From Larix sibirica (lineage: Eukaryota > Streptophyta > Pinopsida > Pinales > Pinaceae): 12,815 nucleotides of DNA. Below are positions 1-8,623 of the stretch, one piece after another (position 1 is the stretch's first letter; every line of letters starts with the position of its first letter). A program made the position numbers and the translations under genes. The notes under the pieces are model-generated. The model saw nothing but the letters and a program-made list of their open reading frames with translations. It was not told where the DNA came from and did no database searches. Location: contig NWUY0300055819.1 of assembly GCA_004151065.3 (NCBI GenBank), positions 5,072 to 17,886 of the forward strand. Reading direction: 5' to 3'.

Positions 1-299
1 CATTGTTGATTTCCCTTATGAAGGTGTCTTGGTCTTCCTCTTCTGGGCCAAGAGACAACCTGTGTCCAGACTCCTCTAGGACTCATAATTCGGTAGTTTT
101 GTAGTGGCTAATTCTTCAGATAATACCAAATATGATCATTTCAAAATCTGATAAATCTGTTTTATCTTATGCTAGGATATTCCATATTTGGCAAGGAAAA
201 GGGGTTGAAACTTACCAATTAGAATCAATTCCCCCCTTTTTTCATTTTCTCATTCTTTGTTTCTCTATTTATACCATGCCAATAACTTCATCTACTCTC
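1..299. other. Left-edge stretch with no supported gene
   Basis: I see no convincing gene here. The plus-strand open frames are short, Phe/Pro/Ser-rich and have no recognisable motif. The minus strand continues from the decayed retroelement frame to the right, but its stops become too frequent to follow. This is probably still retroelement DNA. Confidence 0.4.
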
Positions 300-1270
300 C
301 ATGGGTATTTTTCTCCCAGCCCTAATTCTCCTCCTAGATCCTTTTTTTTCGAATTCCTCTTCCTTCTATGAACCTGTGTTCTGGTCATCCATAAAACCCT
401 CTCCTTTGGATGCCTCAATCACCTCTAAATATTTGTCTATTGTAACCCTTGATCATCATGTCTTTGGCCATCTCAAGGGTTCTGCAAAGGGACCGTCCCT
501 CTAAAAACTCTTTCCCTTAAGCCACAAGGGTTTGTCCTCTGGTAAAATGGCTCCTTGTTGTGCTTATGTAGTTTCAATGGTTTTTGCAGCCCTTATAATT
601 GTCGGGGATGGTGAATTTCCCATGAAAGTATCCTATATATGGTTTATTTCCATAAATTCATCTTCAACTAAGAGTCTAATGAGGCTATGGTGAGCTAGAC
701 AAGACTTAGGATTCTTCCATTTCTTTACCATTTTTCTCATTAATTCTAAGGAATTGAAGAGAAAATATGGGACATTGATGTGTTTGTGTTGTCTCAGATG
801 AGTTGATAATTTGAAATGGTAACCAAATAGAAGGTTGTACCTAGCTTCACAAGTCAATAATTTCTTGATGCAGAGTGATACCTATGACGATGGTGCAGGG
901 AGAGATGTCCTCTACGTTCCCTTGTATGTTCCTAGGAATATCTCACTACCCATAATAAATTCTCCACAAACTTTCTTTATTGGCATCCTTCATTCAAACC
1001 ACCTATCACCGGTTTGTGGCAAGCCTGTTAATTTGGCAATTATCCCCTCACTTAACTGAATTATAAGCCCTTTAACCTCTACAACCGATGGGATGTAATA
1101 TAGTGCGAATTCCATTGCAACGTCCCTATCAATTCTCCACAACTTTTTGAAATTGATCATTCAACTTGCTTCTTCAAATATTCTCTACACTCTAGGGTTC
1201 TGAGTTATCATATCAATGTTCTCCAGTTTACTTCTAGTTGGGGATCCTGTTGTTATTCTGAGAGATTAGC
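300..1270 (-). pseudogene. Decayed retroelement-associated protein of unknown function
   Basis: Read from about 1270 down to 300, one single minus-strand frame stays coding-like for more than 300 codons and is interrupted only by point stops. Early on it reads NPRV, stop, RIFEEAS, stop, MINFKKLWRIDRDVAMEFAL, then KLTGLPQTGDRWFE. The longest uninterrupted stretch, from about 880 to 633, includes LLTCEARYNLLFGYHF, INVPYFLFNSLELM and HHSLIRLLVE. After the stop at 633 the same frame continues into a charged, Glu/Lys-rich tail with further stops. The pattern (a LP-x-x-G-x-R-W-F motif, an xTCExR segment, then a N-x-P-x-F-x-x-x-S-L segment and a HHxLI-x-L-L motif) resembles a hypothetical protein family that I associate with gymnosperm LTR retrotransposons. 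Its function is not known to me. That family link comes from memory of its style, not a search. Confidence 0.55.
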
Positions 1271-1939
1271 ACTTATGTGAACAGGGGAATGGCATAAGGA
1301 ATTGTAGGAATAATCAGGGACCATGAAAATGGAGCACCAATAGTTTATTTTGGTCTGGGATGAGGAATGGTATGTAGGAGGATTAATTCCACTAAGGAAG
1401 GAAATTATGGTCTAAGGCGGCGACCTTCACAATGGCATTATTATTCAATTATTTTTCTTCGTGGATGCATGGTTTCATTATTGGTCATGGAGGCGTGGTT
1501 TCATCATTGGCATGGCATCATATCAGTCCATCACAACTTTCATTTGTACATATGATTCAGGATATGATTTCCAATCTTAGCAATTTTTTCTAAGTATGGT
1601 GAAGGAACTATGTTAACAATGGCACCCCCCCATGTCAAAATTTCTTCCCATCCTTGGGCATATGGAGGATATGGGTGCACATGGTTGGCATATTATTGGT
1701 GGGCATTATAACATAGGTTAATCATTGAAAAATAAGGGGAAATACATAATTGTACCTACCTAAGAAGAGTCACAATGAGTAAGTGTTGATTTGTGGCAAA
1801 TTGGAGATGATAACAGGTGAAAACATATGGAACATGCTCAACTTCTGTAGCATTGAAGTAGAGTGAATATATGTGGAGAAGGAGCTAAGGTAACCATTGA
1901 GATTGTTGTGATGGAAATAAGATGGTGGAGTAACAAAAA
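1271..1939. other. Spacer without a supported gene
   Basis: No coherent protein frame is visible on either strand. There is a 26-bp imperfect direct duplication, starting at 1467 and 1493, around the words GCATGGTTTCAT and GCGTGGTTTCAT. A run of seven C lies at 1625-1631. On the minus strand this is a G-run followed directly by TG, which could be read as a polypurine tract next to an LTR start. No matching LTR partner could be found, so this is not called. Confidence 0.4.
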
Positions 1940-2266
1940 TTATTCAGAAATGGAAGAATTTGTTGTAGCATCTTCTGTAGTAGTATGAAGATCTAAAACT
2001 GCAAAAGGTTTTGTAGAAGCAAGAATATATACAACTGTAGAAGGTTCAATAGAAGCAGGAGGATCTACAACCACAAAAGGTTCTATAGCAGTAGGAAGAT
2101 CTGCAACCGCGGAAGGTTCTGTAGCAGTAGGAAGATCTATAACCATAGAAGGTTTTATAGCAACATATATATTTGTAGTAGTAGTAGAGGGTTTTGAATC
2201 AAGATAATGTTCTTTAGAAATATAAAAACATCCATGTGATGTGATGCATTTATGTCTAATTATGCC
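1940..2266 (-). other. Open frame carrying 12-residue Pro/Thr/Ala repeats
   Basis: The minus strand is open for about 108 codons, from after a TGA at 2267-2269 to the stop at 1940. The upstream part is unremarkable and the remainder is repetitive, with units such as VIDLPTATEPSA and VADLPTAIEPFV. An internal ATG at 2144-2146 would give a 68-residue product, but there is no evidence that it is a start. The frame lies just downstream of the gypsy pol remnant, on the same strand. It may be a low-complexity protein remnant of the element, or simply a minisatellite whose 36-bp period happens to be divisible by three and so stays open. I favour the second reading. No known domain is recognised. Confidence 0.3.
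1964..2179 (-). repeat. 36-bp minisatellite, six degenerate units
   Basis: Six adjacent 36-bp units tile this interval exactly: 2144-2179, 2108-2143, 2072-2107, 2036-2071, 2000-2035 and 1964-1999. The middle units are best conserved, and on the plus strand they share the words GTAGGAAGATCT and GAAGGTTCT. The outer units are more diverged, the usual pattern when an array is homogenised from the centre. The position, directly downstream of a gypsy pol on the same strand, fits the known tendency of Tat/Ogre-type elements to carry variable tandem repeats in their 3' untranslated region. Confidence 0.8.
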
Positions 2267-2347
2267 TCACAGGGAAGTATTCACAATTATTTTATTTTTA
2301 TTATTTTAATGATCAACTGTGCCTCTTAGGGAGGTTTTCACAGTTGG
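2263..2347. repeat. Two 28-bp direct repeats spaced by 57 bp
   Basis: The segment beginning TGCCTCACAGGGAAG at 2263 recurs as TGCCTCTTAGGGAGG at 2320. Both continue with TTCACA followed by a T-rich stretch. Matching is good over about 28 bases. They sit just downstream, in minus-strand sense, of the pol tail and are probably part of the 3' region of the same element. Confidence 0.65.
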
Positions 2348-2464
2348 ATCTTTATATTTTTTTTAAGATTATCTAATTGAGAAATAATTTTATTTTCTGA
2401 TGTAGTAGCCATAATCTCCACATCCTTAATGCACTAGCAAGTTGCAAGATTATGAATAAATGCA

Positions 2465-3795
2465 CCTTTGGACAAATTTTTTTTTATGATCTCAAGCGAT
2501 GACCATTGGCCATCAAGGGAATTCGATCTTCATCAATAGGATGGAGATTTACTGACCCATTTCATATAATGTGTTAATTTCATATGGTCTTAGCCATTGA
2601 GTGTGGATCTTTCCCTTAAATTCCTTAAACCCATAATCATAAATAAGAGCCCAGTCTCCTACCTGGAAATTTCTATGCTTAATGAACTAGTTGTGCCATT
2701 TAGCTCTTTAATAATGGAAAACAACAACATAATGTAGAGAATATTAACAAATTTCATCAAACTCATTGATATGGTTCAGGTGGTTTTGCTAAGATTCTAG
2801 TAAGTCTACACCTAGCTATACTATAGTCCTCAATGTTTTCACTCCAATCCCAATGTCAGGAGGGTAACCTGATTATCCTATACAAGTTCATAGGTAGTGA
2901 AACCTATGGTGTTTATCCATGTAGTATAGTAATCCCACAGATATTATGGAAGTTTGTTAGTCCAATCTCTGAGATGTACTTGTATCATGTTAGTTAATAT
3001 ACATTCTAGAATCTTATTGGTGCCTTCCACCTGCCTATTGGCTTGCGGATGGTATGATGTGGTTACCCTATGTTTGATATGATATTTCTTTGTGATGGTA
3101 TGAACATACTTGGAGGTCATGAACTGTGCCCCACCATCTATGACAATATGTCATGGAACCCTAAATCAGACGAATATCCCCCCATAGAGGAAATCTGCTA
3201 CCACCTGCTTTGGGGCTCTTGGGAGCACTTTGGATTCTATCCATTTAGTGACATAATCTATATAAACTATGATATAGGTATTTTGTCTAGATGGAGGGTG
3301 AATGGACCCCATAAAGGACAGATCCCACTTCTTAAAGGGTTCCACCATGAGCCAGGGTTTAAGTGGCATTTCATCTGACTTAACAAGTCATCCTATTCTC
3401 CGGAAGCTATCACAACTCTTCACATATTCTCAAGCATCTTGGAAGATAGTGGTATAGGAATACCCTAGATGTAACACTTTATAAGCAATCCTTTTGTTGG
3501 AAAAGTGTCCTCCAAAGGGACCGTCATGATAAGATCTTAGGATACCATGGATCTTGTCCTTCCTAACACAACACCATATTATAAAATATGGATTGGTGTA
3601 AAAGAGATAACCTTCGATTCAAGAATATAGACTACCTTTATTGATAATTATTTGTTTCTCTTTTGGTGAGAGATGTGTTGGACTTGCAACCAAGTAGTTA
3701 GCAATATATTCAAACAATGGAGTGTTAGTAGATAATGCAAAAAGGTGTTCATCAAGAAAAACATCCTCGATAGGAAGTGCATCCCNATCAATTTG
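2465..3795 (-). pseudogene. pol: Ty3/gypsy pol remnant: integrase and C-terminal tail
   Basis: Minus-strand frames give the segment that joins RNase H to integrase (DALPIEDVFLDEHLFAL, about 3790-3740). Next comes the integrase zinc-binding region with both His (YHDG, GGH at 3481-3540) and the first Cys of the usual CxxC pair; the second Cys is Phe. The catalytic core follows: EPFKKWDLSFMG, then catalytic Asp in YIDYVTKW (3256-3258), Asp in VIDGGAQF (3136-3138) and Glu in YHPQANRQVE (3025-3027). Then come LRDWTNKLP and a Tat/Athila-style tail with FQVGDWAL, FKEFKGK and ANGHRLR, ending near 2465. In the family this enzyme inserts the cDNA copy into the host genome. There are many stops and at least one frameshift near 2770-2820. 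Protease, reverse transcriptase and RNase H are absent. One N lies at 3786. The element cannot be active. Confidence 0.92.
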
Positions 3796-4018
3796 ACAAA
3801 CTCTAATGAATATGGCCAATGTGATTAGGCCATTGTGACCCAATGCCAAATTTGGGACATGACATTAACTAGGTCATGTAAGAGTTAATTGAAGTCTAAT
3901 TGGCCTAAAATATCCCAATAAGGTGTATTCATCCTAAACGAGGGTAAAATTGTAGTAGAATTCTTTAAAAAATTGGACAACTATATTGAGGGTGCCCTCC
4001 TTCCTAAAAAGGGGGTTT
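3796..4018. other. Break point of pol homology and spacer
   Basis: The pol-like translation ends abruptly at about 3795. Upstream in the minus-strand sense, nothing resembles RNase H or reverse transcriptase. A small inverted repeat (ATGGCC at 3812-3817, GGCCAT at 3828-3833) lies just beyond the break. The rest is unassigned and looks like the start of the repeat block to the right. Confidence 0.5.
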
Positions 4019-4182
4019 ACTCCAGTTAGGAGTGCCCTTGTCCCTAAAAAATGGGGATTTCTCAATTAGGAGCATTATTGACCTCAAAGACAAGGAGAGA
4101 ACTCTGGTAGGAGCACTACTGACCTTGAAGACAAGGAGAGAACTCCAGTAGGAGCGCTCTTGTCCCTGGCAATGAAAAAAAA
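4019..4182. repeat. 41-bp tandem repeat, four units
   Basis: Four degenerate units start at 4019, 4059, 4101 and 4142, each opening with a form of ACTCCAGTTAGGAG. Units three and four are the closest pair; the stretch GACAAGGAGAGAACTC recurs at a 41-bp period. The period is not a multiple of three and stops interrupt the frames, so this is non-coding minisatellite DNA. Confidence 0.75.
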
Positions 4183-4200
4183 GTGCATGTACACCAACAA

Positions 4201-4575
4201 GGTGAAGGTCAAAATTTGGAGATTGGGCTATCAACGAAATGTTGTTGAAATGTTCTTTCGAGAAGGCCCTATTAATGAATTAGGCTCAACTTCCAAATCA
4301 AGGGCTTGTTTAGAACCTTTTACCTTGGGAAGGGACCAATCTAGGATTAGGGATAATTACAAAATCATGATGATTTATGAATTAAGGGGTTAATTTTGAT
4401 TGGGTCATTATAAAATGTTTGAATGAAGAATTGGCATGATTTTTAAATTGAGACTGACCAAGCAATCAAAGCACTATAGTTTTGGAACCAACTTGGGAAG
4501 GGTCAATCTAAGGTGCCTGATGTTAAGATTGGGGTTAATATTTTGATCGGGTTTGTTTGTTGGTTAAGTCAATGC
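4201..4575. repeat. Left copy of a diverged direct duplication
   Basis: Three blocks of this copy reappear in the same order and orientation to the right: 4201-4350 matches 4845-4990, 4372-4516 matches 5088-5236, and 4512-4575 matches 5352-5420. Shared words include GGTTTGTTTAGAAC or close forms, TGATTGGGTCATTATAAAA, CAAGCAATCA and AACTTGGGAAGGG. The offset grows from about 644 to 840 bases, so insertions or deletions separate the blocks. No protein frame is conserved between copies, which argues that this is non-coding repeat DNA, perhaps the LTR or untranslated part of an unidentified element. Confidence 0.65.
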
Positions 4576-4844
4576 ATAAATTATAATGGAGAAACAATTT
4601 TCAAATCAGGCATAATTGCTTTTGTATTGACACTGAAAGGGCCCATTCCATGGATGGGGTACAATTGAGAAAACATGTGCTATAAAGATCCTTCCACCTT
4701 TTGAAATGAGGTCTAATTTCACAATTAGGCCACTTTAACACAACGAATTCATTTTGTTTGGAGAGAGAGTGACCTATTTGGTGATTGGTTGAAAAAATTA
4801 AAATGTAGTTTAACTTGAGAGAGGCACGATGAGATGATCGAGGG

Positions 4845-5420
4845 TGAAAGTAAAATTTTCAAGATCAAGATATCAATGAATTGTTTGTGAAATGATCTTA
4901 GCTAAAAAGGCCTCGATCAATGGATCGAGTTCGACTTCTAAATTGGGGGTTTGTTTAGAACATTTTACCTTGGGACTATTTTCAAAGCATGCCTGATCAA
5001 TGAAACAATCCATGAAAGCTTTAGGTAGTTTTCATGAAAATTATAGCCAAACCAAACTATCAAATTGAACAATCCTTAGAAACAATCGACTTATGAATTG
5101 GGGGTTGATTGTGATTGGATCATTATAAAAATGATCAAATGGAGAATGGACCCGATTTCTAAATTGGGCTCGATCAAGCAATCACAACACTTTACTTTTC
5201 AAACTAACACTAACTTGGGAAGGGCTCAATCCATGGATGAGACTCGATTTGGTAATAGGGGTAAACTTAAATTAGCCATGTGAATACCCTTGTTTGGAGG
5301 AGTCCATTTTTTTCATAATATTCATGCTTGTTCAGATTGTGCAAAAGGTGAGTCCAAGGTGCCCAATGTCAAGATCAAGGTGAAGAGTTGGGTTGAGTTT
5401 GCTTGTTGATTAGGTCAAAA
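4845..5420. repeat. Right copy of the diverged direct duplication
   Basis: This is the partner of 4201-4575, with longer spacers between the blocks. Beyond the main blocks, short related words (CCATGGATG near 4650 and near 5230, AAATTGGG and CGATCAA) recur at several places, so the whole 4200-5420 stretch may be an old, much-mutated tandem array. No gene is visible in it or in the 270 bases between the two copies. Confidence 0.6.
4913..4928. repeat. Short perfect hairpin
   Basis: TCGATC and GATCGA form a 6-bp stem around the 4-base loop AATG, inside the right duplicated copy. The left copy does not preserve the stem, so it is probably incidental. Confidence 0.4.
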
Positions 5421-7145
5421 TCCTTAGGAAGATGATTGATTTATGAATCTAGGATTTAAAAAAATAAAAAAGTAAGGCTATCTTTGATTTTCTAAAATGT
5501 AAGGACAAAAAAGACAATTGATTACTTAAGACATTTCTCTTATGATAAATTAAATGAGTTTAGTATAAGCAAAACCCCCTTGCTACTTGCTTTTCTTGAA
5601 CCCTTAACTTTCTCATAAGAAATCTATGAAAATTTATGTCACCATTTTAATCTAATTCTCCTCATATGGATTTCCTTTTCACTTTGCATATCATTATTAA
5701 CACACACACACATATATATATATATATATTTTGTCAGTTCTTATATATTTTTATGTCTTCACAATGCATACATCTTACTTCAACGCAATTTAATCTCCAA
5801 TAACATGAATTTAACACATATATTAAGAATAGATCCATATTTATGTGTGCACATTTAACTCCTATAACCTTAACATATTTGTTATGTCTTTCAAATCACT
5901 TTTACATATATGTGTTTTAGCATATCTCATTTTTGCAATATTCCTTTACATCACCTTGCAATTGCTAATAATAAATTTTACAACTATAAAATATGCTCTT
6001 CTCTTATTATTTTTAAATTAGTATATAAATATTAAAAATTAATAAATAAAAAACAATTCATTAAAAACTCATAACCTTTAAATTAATATATAAATGTGAA
6101 ACAAAGTAAGAGAAAAAATTATATTAGTGATGGGAATGATTTGCTTTTTCAAAAGCCCTCAAATTAATATATACATATTTGATTCTCTTAAATTAATAAA
6201 TACATACTTGATTTGATAGATAAGGACAAGTCATTAAGAAATTTTAACTAATCTTCACCCTATACAAAAAAGATGGAGTAATGAAATTAATGATAGTATA
6301 GGTGAAAGTAGTCTAAAGAAGTGATCACTTTTCTACTATGTTTTAAGATTATTTTTGTCAAAATCTAATAATTCTAAACTATTATTTTTATATGGTACAC
6401 GTTATCTCAATTCTTCAAGATTTTAATAACTATGTTCAATTAGAATCACTCTAATCAACGTTTAATAAAAAACATTATGACTTATAATCTTTAAGGTTTA
6501 TCTTTTTGCTTTCCATCTCCAAGCTAAAGTTTATATTTATTTAAAAGATTAAAAAAATTATTATTATTTTAAAACAAAGCATATTGTGTAATTAACTTAC
6601 ATAACAAAACCAATATCATTATAACTTATTTTTAAGGTGGATTTATCTCTTAACAATATCAACATCATTATAATTTTTATTTTTCAACAGAATAATTATT
6701 TTCTTTCTATTTCGAAGGAATCAAAAAAAGTTTGAAATACAATTATTACAATGGGGCTCAACAAGAGCATCATGTCACTTACAAGAATTGAACCTAAATG
6801 GAAAAAAAAAACAATCTTTCCTTCCAACCATCATGTACTGTTGATTTACCTTTTTACTTTCCAGCTAAATTGAAATTTGGTATACATTTAAAATTTATTA
6901 AAAAATTGTAAATTAAAAAATGTATATATAATAAAAAAAAAAACAATCACACAACACAGTACACCCACCGCCTTCCAAACAATCCACATTGGGTGTATTG
7001 TGTTATGTGAGTCACATGTATCATTGCAACATGGAAGTCCTGACTTTTGATAATCCGCAGGAAATCCTGACATCTGAGTAAACAGAGGTGGAAAAGAGAA
7101 ATTATTCTGCTAGAAAACGCTGTGGAAAATTGCAATTTTGCAAGC
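5421..7145. other. AT-rich intergenic DNA without a gene
   Basis: This long stretch is dominated by A/T runs and frequent stops in all frames. The short open frames have no motifs and unlikely compositions. It may hold the promoter region of the NBS-LRR pseudogene that follows: a TATATAATAAA-like sequence lies near 6922, though such words are common by chance in DNA this AT-rich. I support nothing else here apart from the microsatellite listed separately. Confidence 0.6.
5699..5730. repeat. Compound CA/TA microsatellite
   Basis: About six CA units run directly into about nine TA units. This kind of array is length-variable between individuals in plant genomes. Confidence 0.9.
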
Positions 7146-7295
7146 GTAAGTTTAGTAGAAATTTGCAATGGTTTGCTATCAGATGGGCATTGGGTTTTAA
7201 TCCCATTCTATTCTGGTCAGCATGTATTCCTATCCTGTAGGAGGAGGGTGTTTCAAAAGAAAACAAGTCATTCCTGATCTGGGTTTTGTTTCCAG
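7146..7295 (+). other. Possible 5' leader intron of the NBS-LRR pseudogene
   Basis: A consensus donor GTAAGT lies at 7146-7151 and an acceptor with a T-rich lead-in (GGTTTTGTTTCCAG) ends at 7295. An ATGGCG follows at 7301, but it is out of frame with the RPW8-like region by a small indel. If the original start was here, the loss of two bases would explain the frame mismatch. This is inference; no transcript evidence is available. Confidence 0.3.
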
Positions 7296-7299
7296 ATAT

Positions 7300-7630
7300 A
7301 ATGGCGTGGACACGGCAATCCATCAAGTTCTTCACCTAGTTACCATTGCCCTTTCCAACAAGAAAGAGTTGGCATCTCTCAAATATCTCGCAATAAGCAT
7401 TGAGGCTATCACCACGCAGATCCATCCACTGCTTCCAGTTGTAACGAGGCTTCAGCGGTTAGTAGATGGCTTAGAAAGCTGGGCGCGCTTCTCGAGTCGA
7501 TATCTGAAATGGTGCAACAGTGCACAATACCAAGTTATAACGCTATTTCTCGTTATCAGATGAGCAAATAGATCAGTTGTTTGATTTTACAAATCGACAG
7601 ACAGGTGAAATGAGTTCCATGGGAACTCCT
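7300..7630 (+). other. RPW8-like N-terminal region (frameshifted)
   Basis: The frame from 7222 gives VDTAIHQVLHLVTIALSNK, KELASLKYLAISIEAI and TTQIHPLLPVVTRLQRLVDG, the helical pattern of RPW8 domains in plant helper NLRs. The coding sense then changes frame: LESISEMVQQCTIP appears in a second frame near 7490-7535, and EQIDQLFDFTNRQTGEMSS in a third frame near 7563-7620. Each piece is coding-like, so two indels have hit a once continuous domain. Confidence 0.65.
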
Positions 7631-7774
7631 ACTTGAGCAGTCAATGCAAAGAGAAAGTGTCCAAGGTTCAACCAGCTCTTCTGCAAACTCTTGCCTGCCA
7701 GATATTGTTTCAACCACGCGTTTCTCCATTGAGAAACCCCTTAGCCTTGCCAAGACTCAAGAAGTTTGTGATGG

Positions 7775-8038
7775 ATGCAAAGGAAGAGGGCACGCATTGG
7801 CGTGGTTGGCAGGGGTGGATCTGACAAAACTCTGCTTCTCAAGAGGGTCTTCAACAGCGAAAATGTGCGGGATATCTTTCCATGTGAGTTACTACTTTGG
7901 CTCACTGTTTTGCATGGTTTTACTTTAACAAATCTCAGAAATGAGCTCTGTAGACAAATAGCCATGCAAACAAAGATAGATCTGGATAGAAATATGAATG
8001 GAGAATATGCAAAAATATGGTTGAATGAAATACTATAG
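7775..8038 (+). other. NB-ARC P-loop region with broken Walker A
   Basis: The frame reads RIGVVGRGGSDKTLLLKRVF, then LLLWLTV, then LRNELCRQIAMQTKIDLD, ending at a stop at 8036-8038. Walker A should be GGSGKT; the Gly before Lys is Asp (codon GAC, 7823-7825), which should prevent normal phosphate binding. LLLWLTV corresponds to the RNBS-A region. A short linker in other frames (PLSLAKTQE near 7740-7765) precedes it. Confidence 0.85.
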
Positions 8039-8619
8039 AAATAAAGGTTTTCTGTGTTCTTAGAGAGAGGGTACCAAATTGTTAACTGTTAAATATGGGA
8101 GTTGCATAGACATCCACAATAACAATGGGGTATTTGATGGAATATAAATGCAAAAATATGATTGAATGAGAGAATGCAAAGAAAGAGGTTTGCTTTGTTC
8201 TTAGATGACATATGGGGAGAGGGTGTTAAATTGGTGGAGGGTATGGGTGAATTGGGTCTACTGCGGCTAGTCGACCATTCCAACTCCAAAGTTATGAGTT
8301 CCACGGATCACAGAGCACTGTTAAATATGGGAGTTGCAGAGACATCACCAATAGCAGTGGGGGGATTTGATAGAATATGTATGCAAAAATATGGATGAAT
8401 GACAGAATGCAGAAAGAGAAGTTTTCCTGGTTCTTAAATGATGTATGGGGAAAGGGTGCTAATGGAGGAATTGGGTCTACTGCGGCTAGCTGAATGCTCA
8501 AATTCCAAAGTTGTGTGGGTTCCAAAGTTGTGGGTTTTGGGGATCACATAACACTGTTAAATGTTAAATATGTGAGCTGCAGAGACCTTGATAACAATGG
8601 GGATTTTGATGTAATATGA
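8009..8619 (+). repeat. Threefold tandem duplication within NB-ARC
   Basis: Three copies start at GCAAAAATATG: copy A 8009-8149, copy B 8150-8382, copy C 8383-8619. Copy A has lost about 90 bases from its middle, including Walker B. Copy B keeps the Walker B core LFLDD (8195-8209) followed by IWGEGVK and a RNBS-B-like NSKVMSSTDHRALLN. Copy C has WFLNDVWG, with the first Asp changed to Asn (8437-8439), and is out of frame downstream. Each unit begins and ends near a GAATAT-like word, which could have supplied the short homology for unequal exchange. Confidence 0.85.
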
Positions 8620-8623
8620 GAAA

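Larger units (their letters stand above)
300..3795 (-). mobile_element. Remnant of one or more LTR retrotransposons
   Basis: All recognisable coding debris here lies on the minus strand: pol, then repeats, then the unknown retroelement open frame. They may belong to one Tat/Athila-like element with an extra open frame downstream of pol, or to two separate insertions. No LTR pair, primer binding site or target duplication could be identified by eye, so the outer limits are those of the coding remnants. The left limit may lie beyond the window. Confidence 0.5.

Noticed and set aside
132-504. Two overlapping plus-strand open frames rich in Phe, Pro and Ser
   Set aside because: They lie opposite the charged tail of the retroelement frame; composition is what antisense of Glu/Lys-rich coding DNA gives.
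1600-1650. Polypurine tract and 3' LTR start (G-run followed by TG on the minus strand)
   Set aside because: Only a seven-base run, with no second LTR copy and no target duplication found. It would also separate pol from the downstream frame without other support.
1940-2350. CRISPR-like array
   Set aside because: The 36-bp units are adjacent with no unique spacers and the context is a plant retroelement; it is a minisatellite.
3070-3378. 102-codon plus-strand open frame
   Set aside because: It is the antisense shadow of the integrase core, whose minus-strand reading has clear family motifs.
4160-5283. Plus-strand open frames in the duplicated block (77 and 61 codons)
   Set aside because: The two duplicate copies do not keep the same frame open, so there is no sign of protein selection.
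6770-6840. Possible Pol III B box (GGTTCAATTC on the minus strand near 6790)
   Set aside because: No A box at a reasonable distance, and the sequence around it shows no SINE body, tail or flanking duplication.
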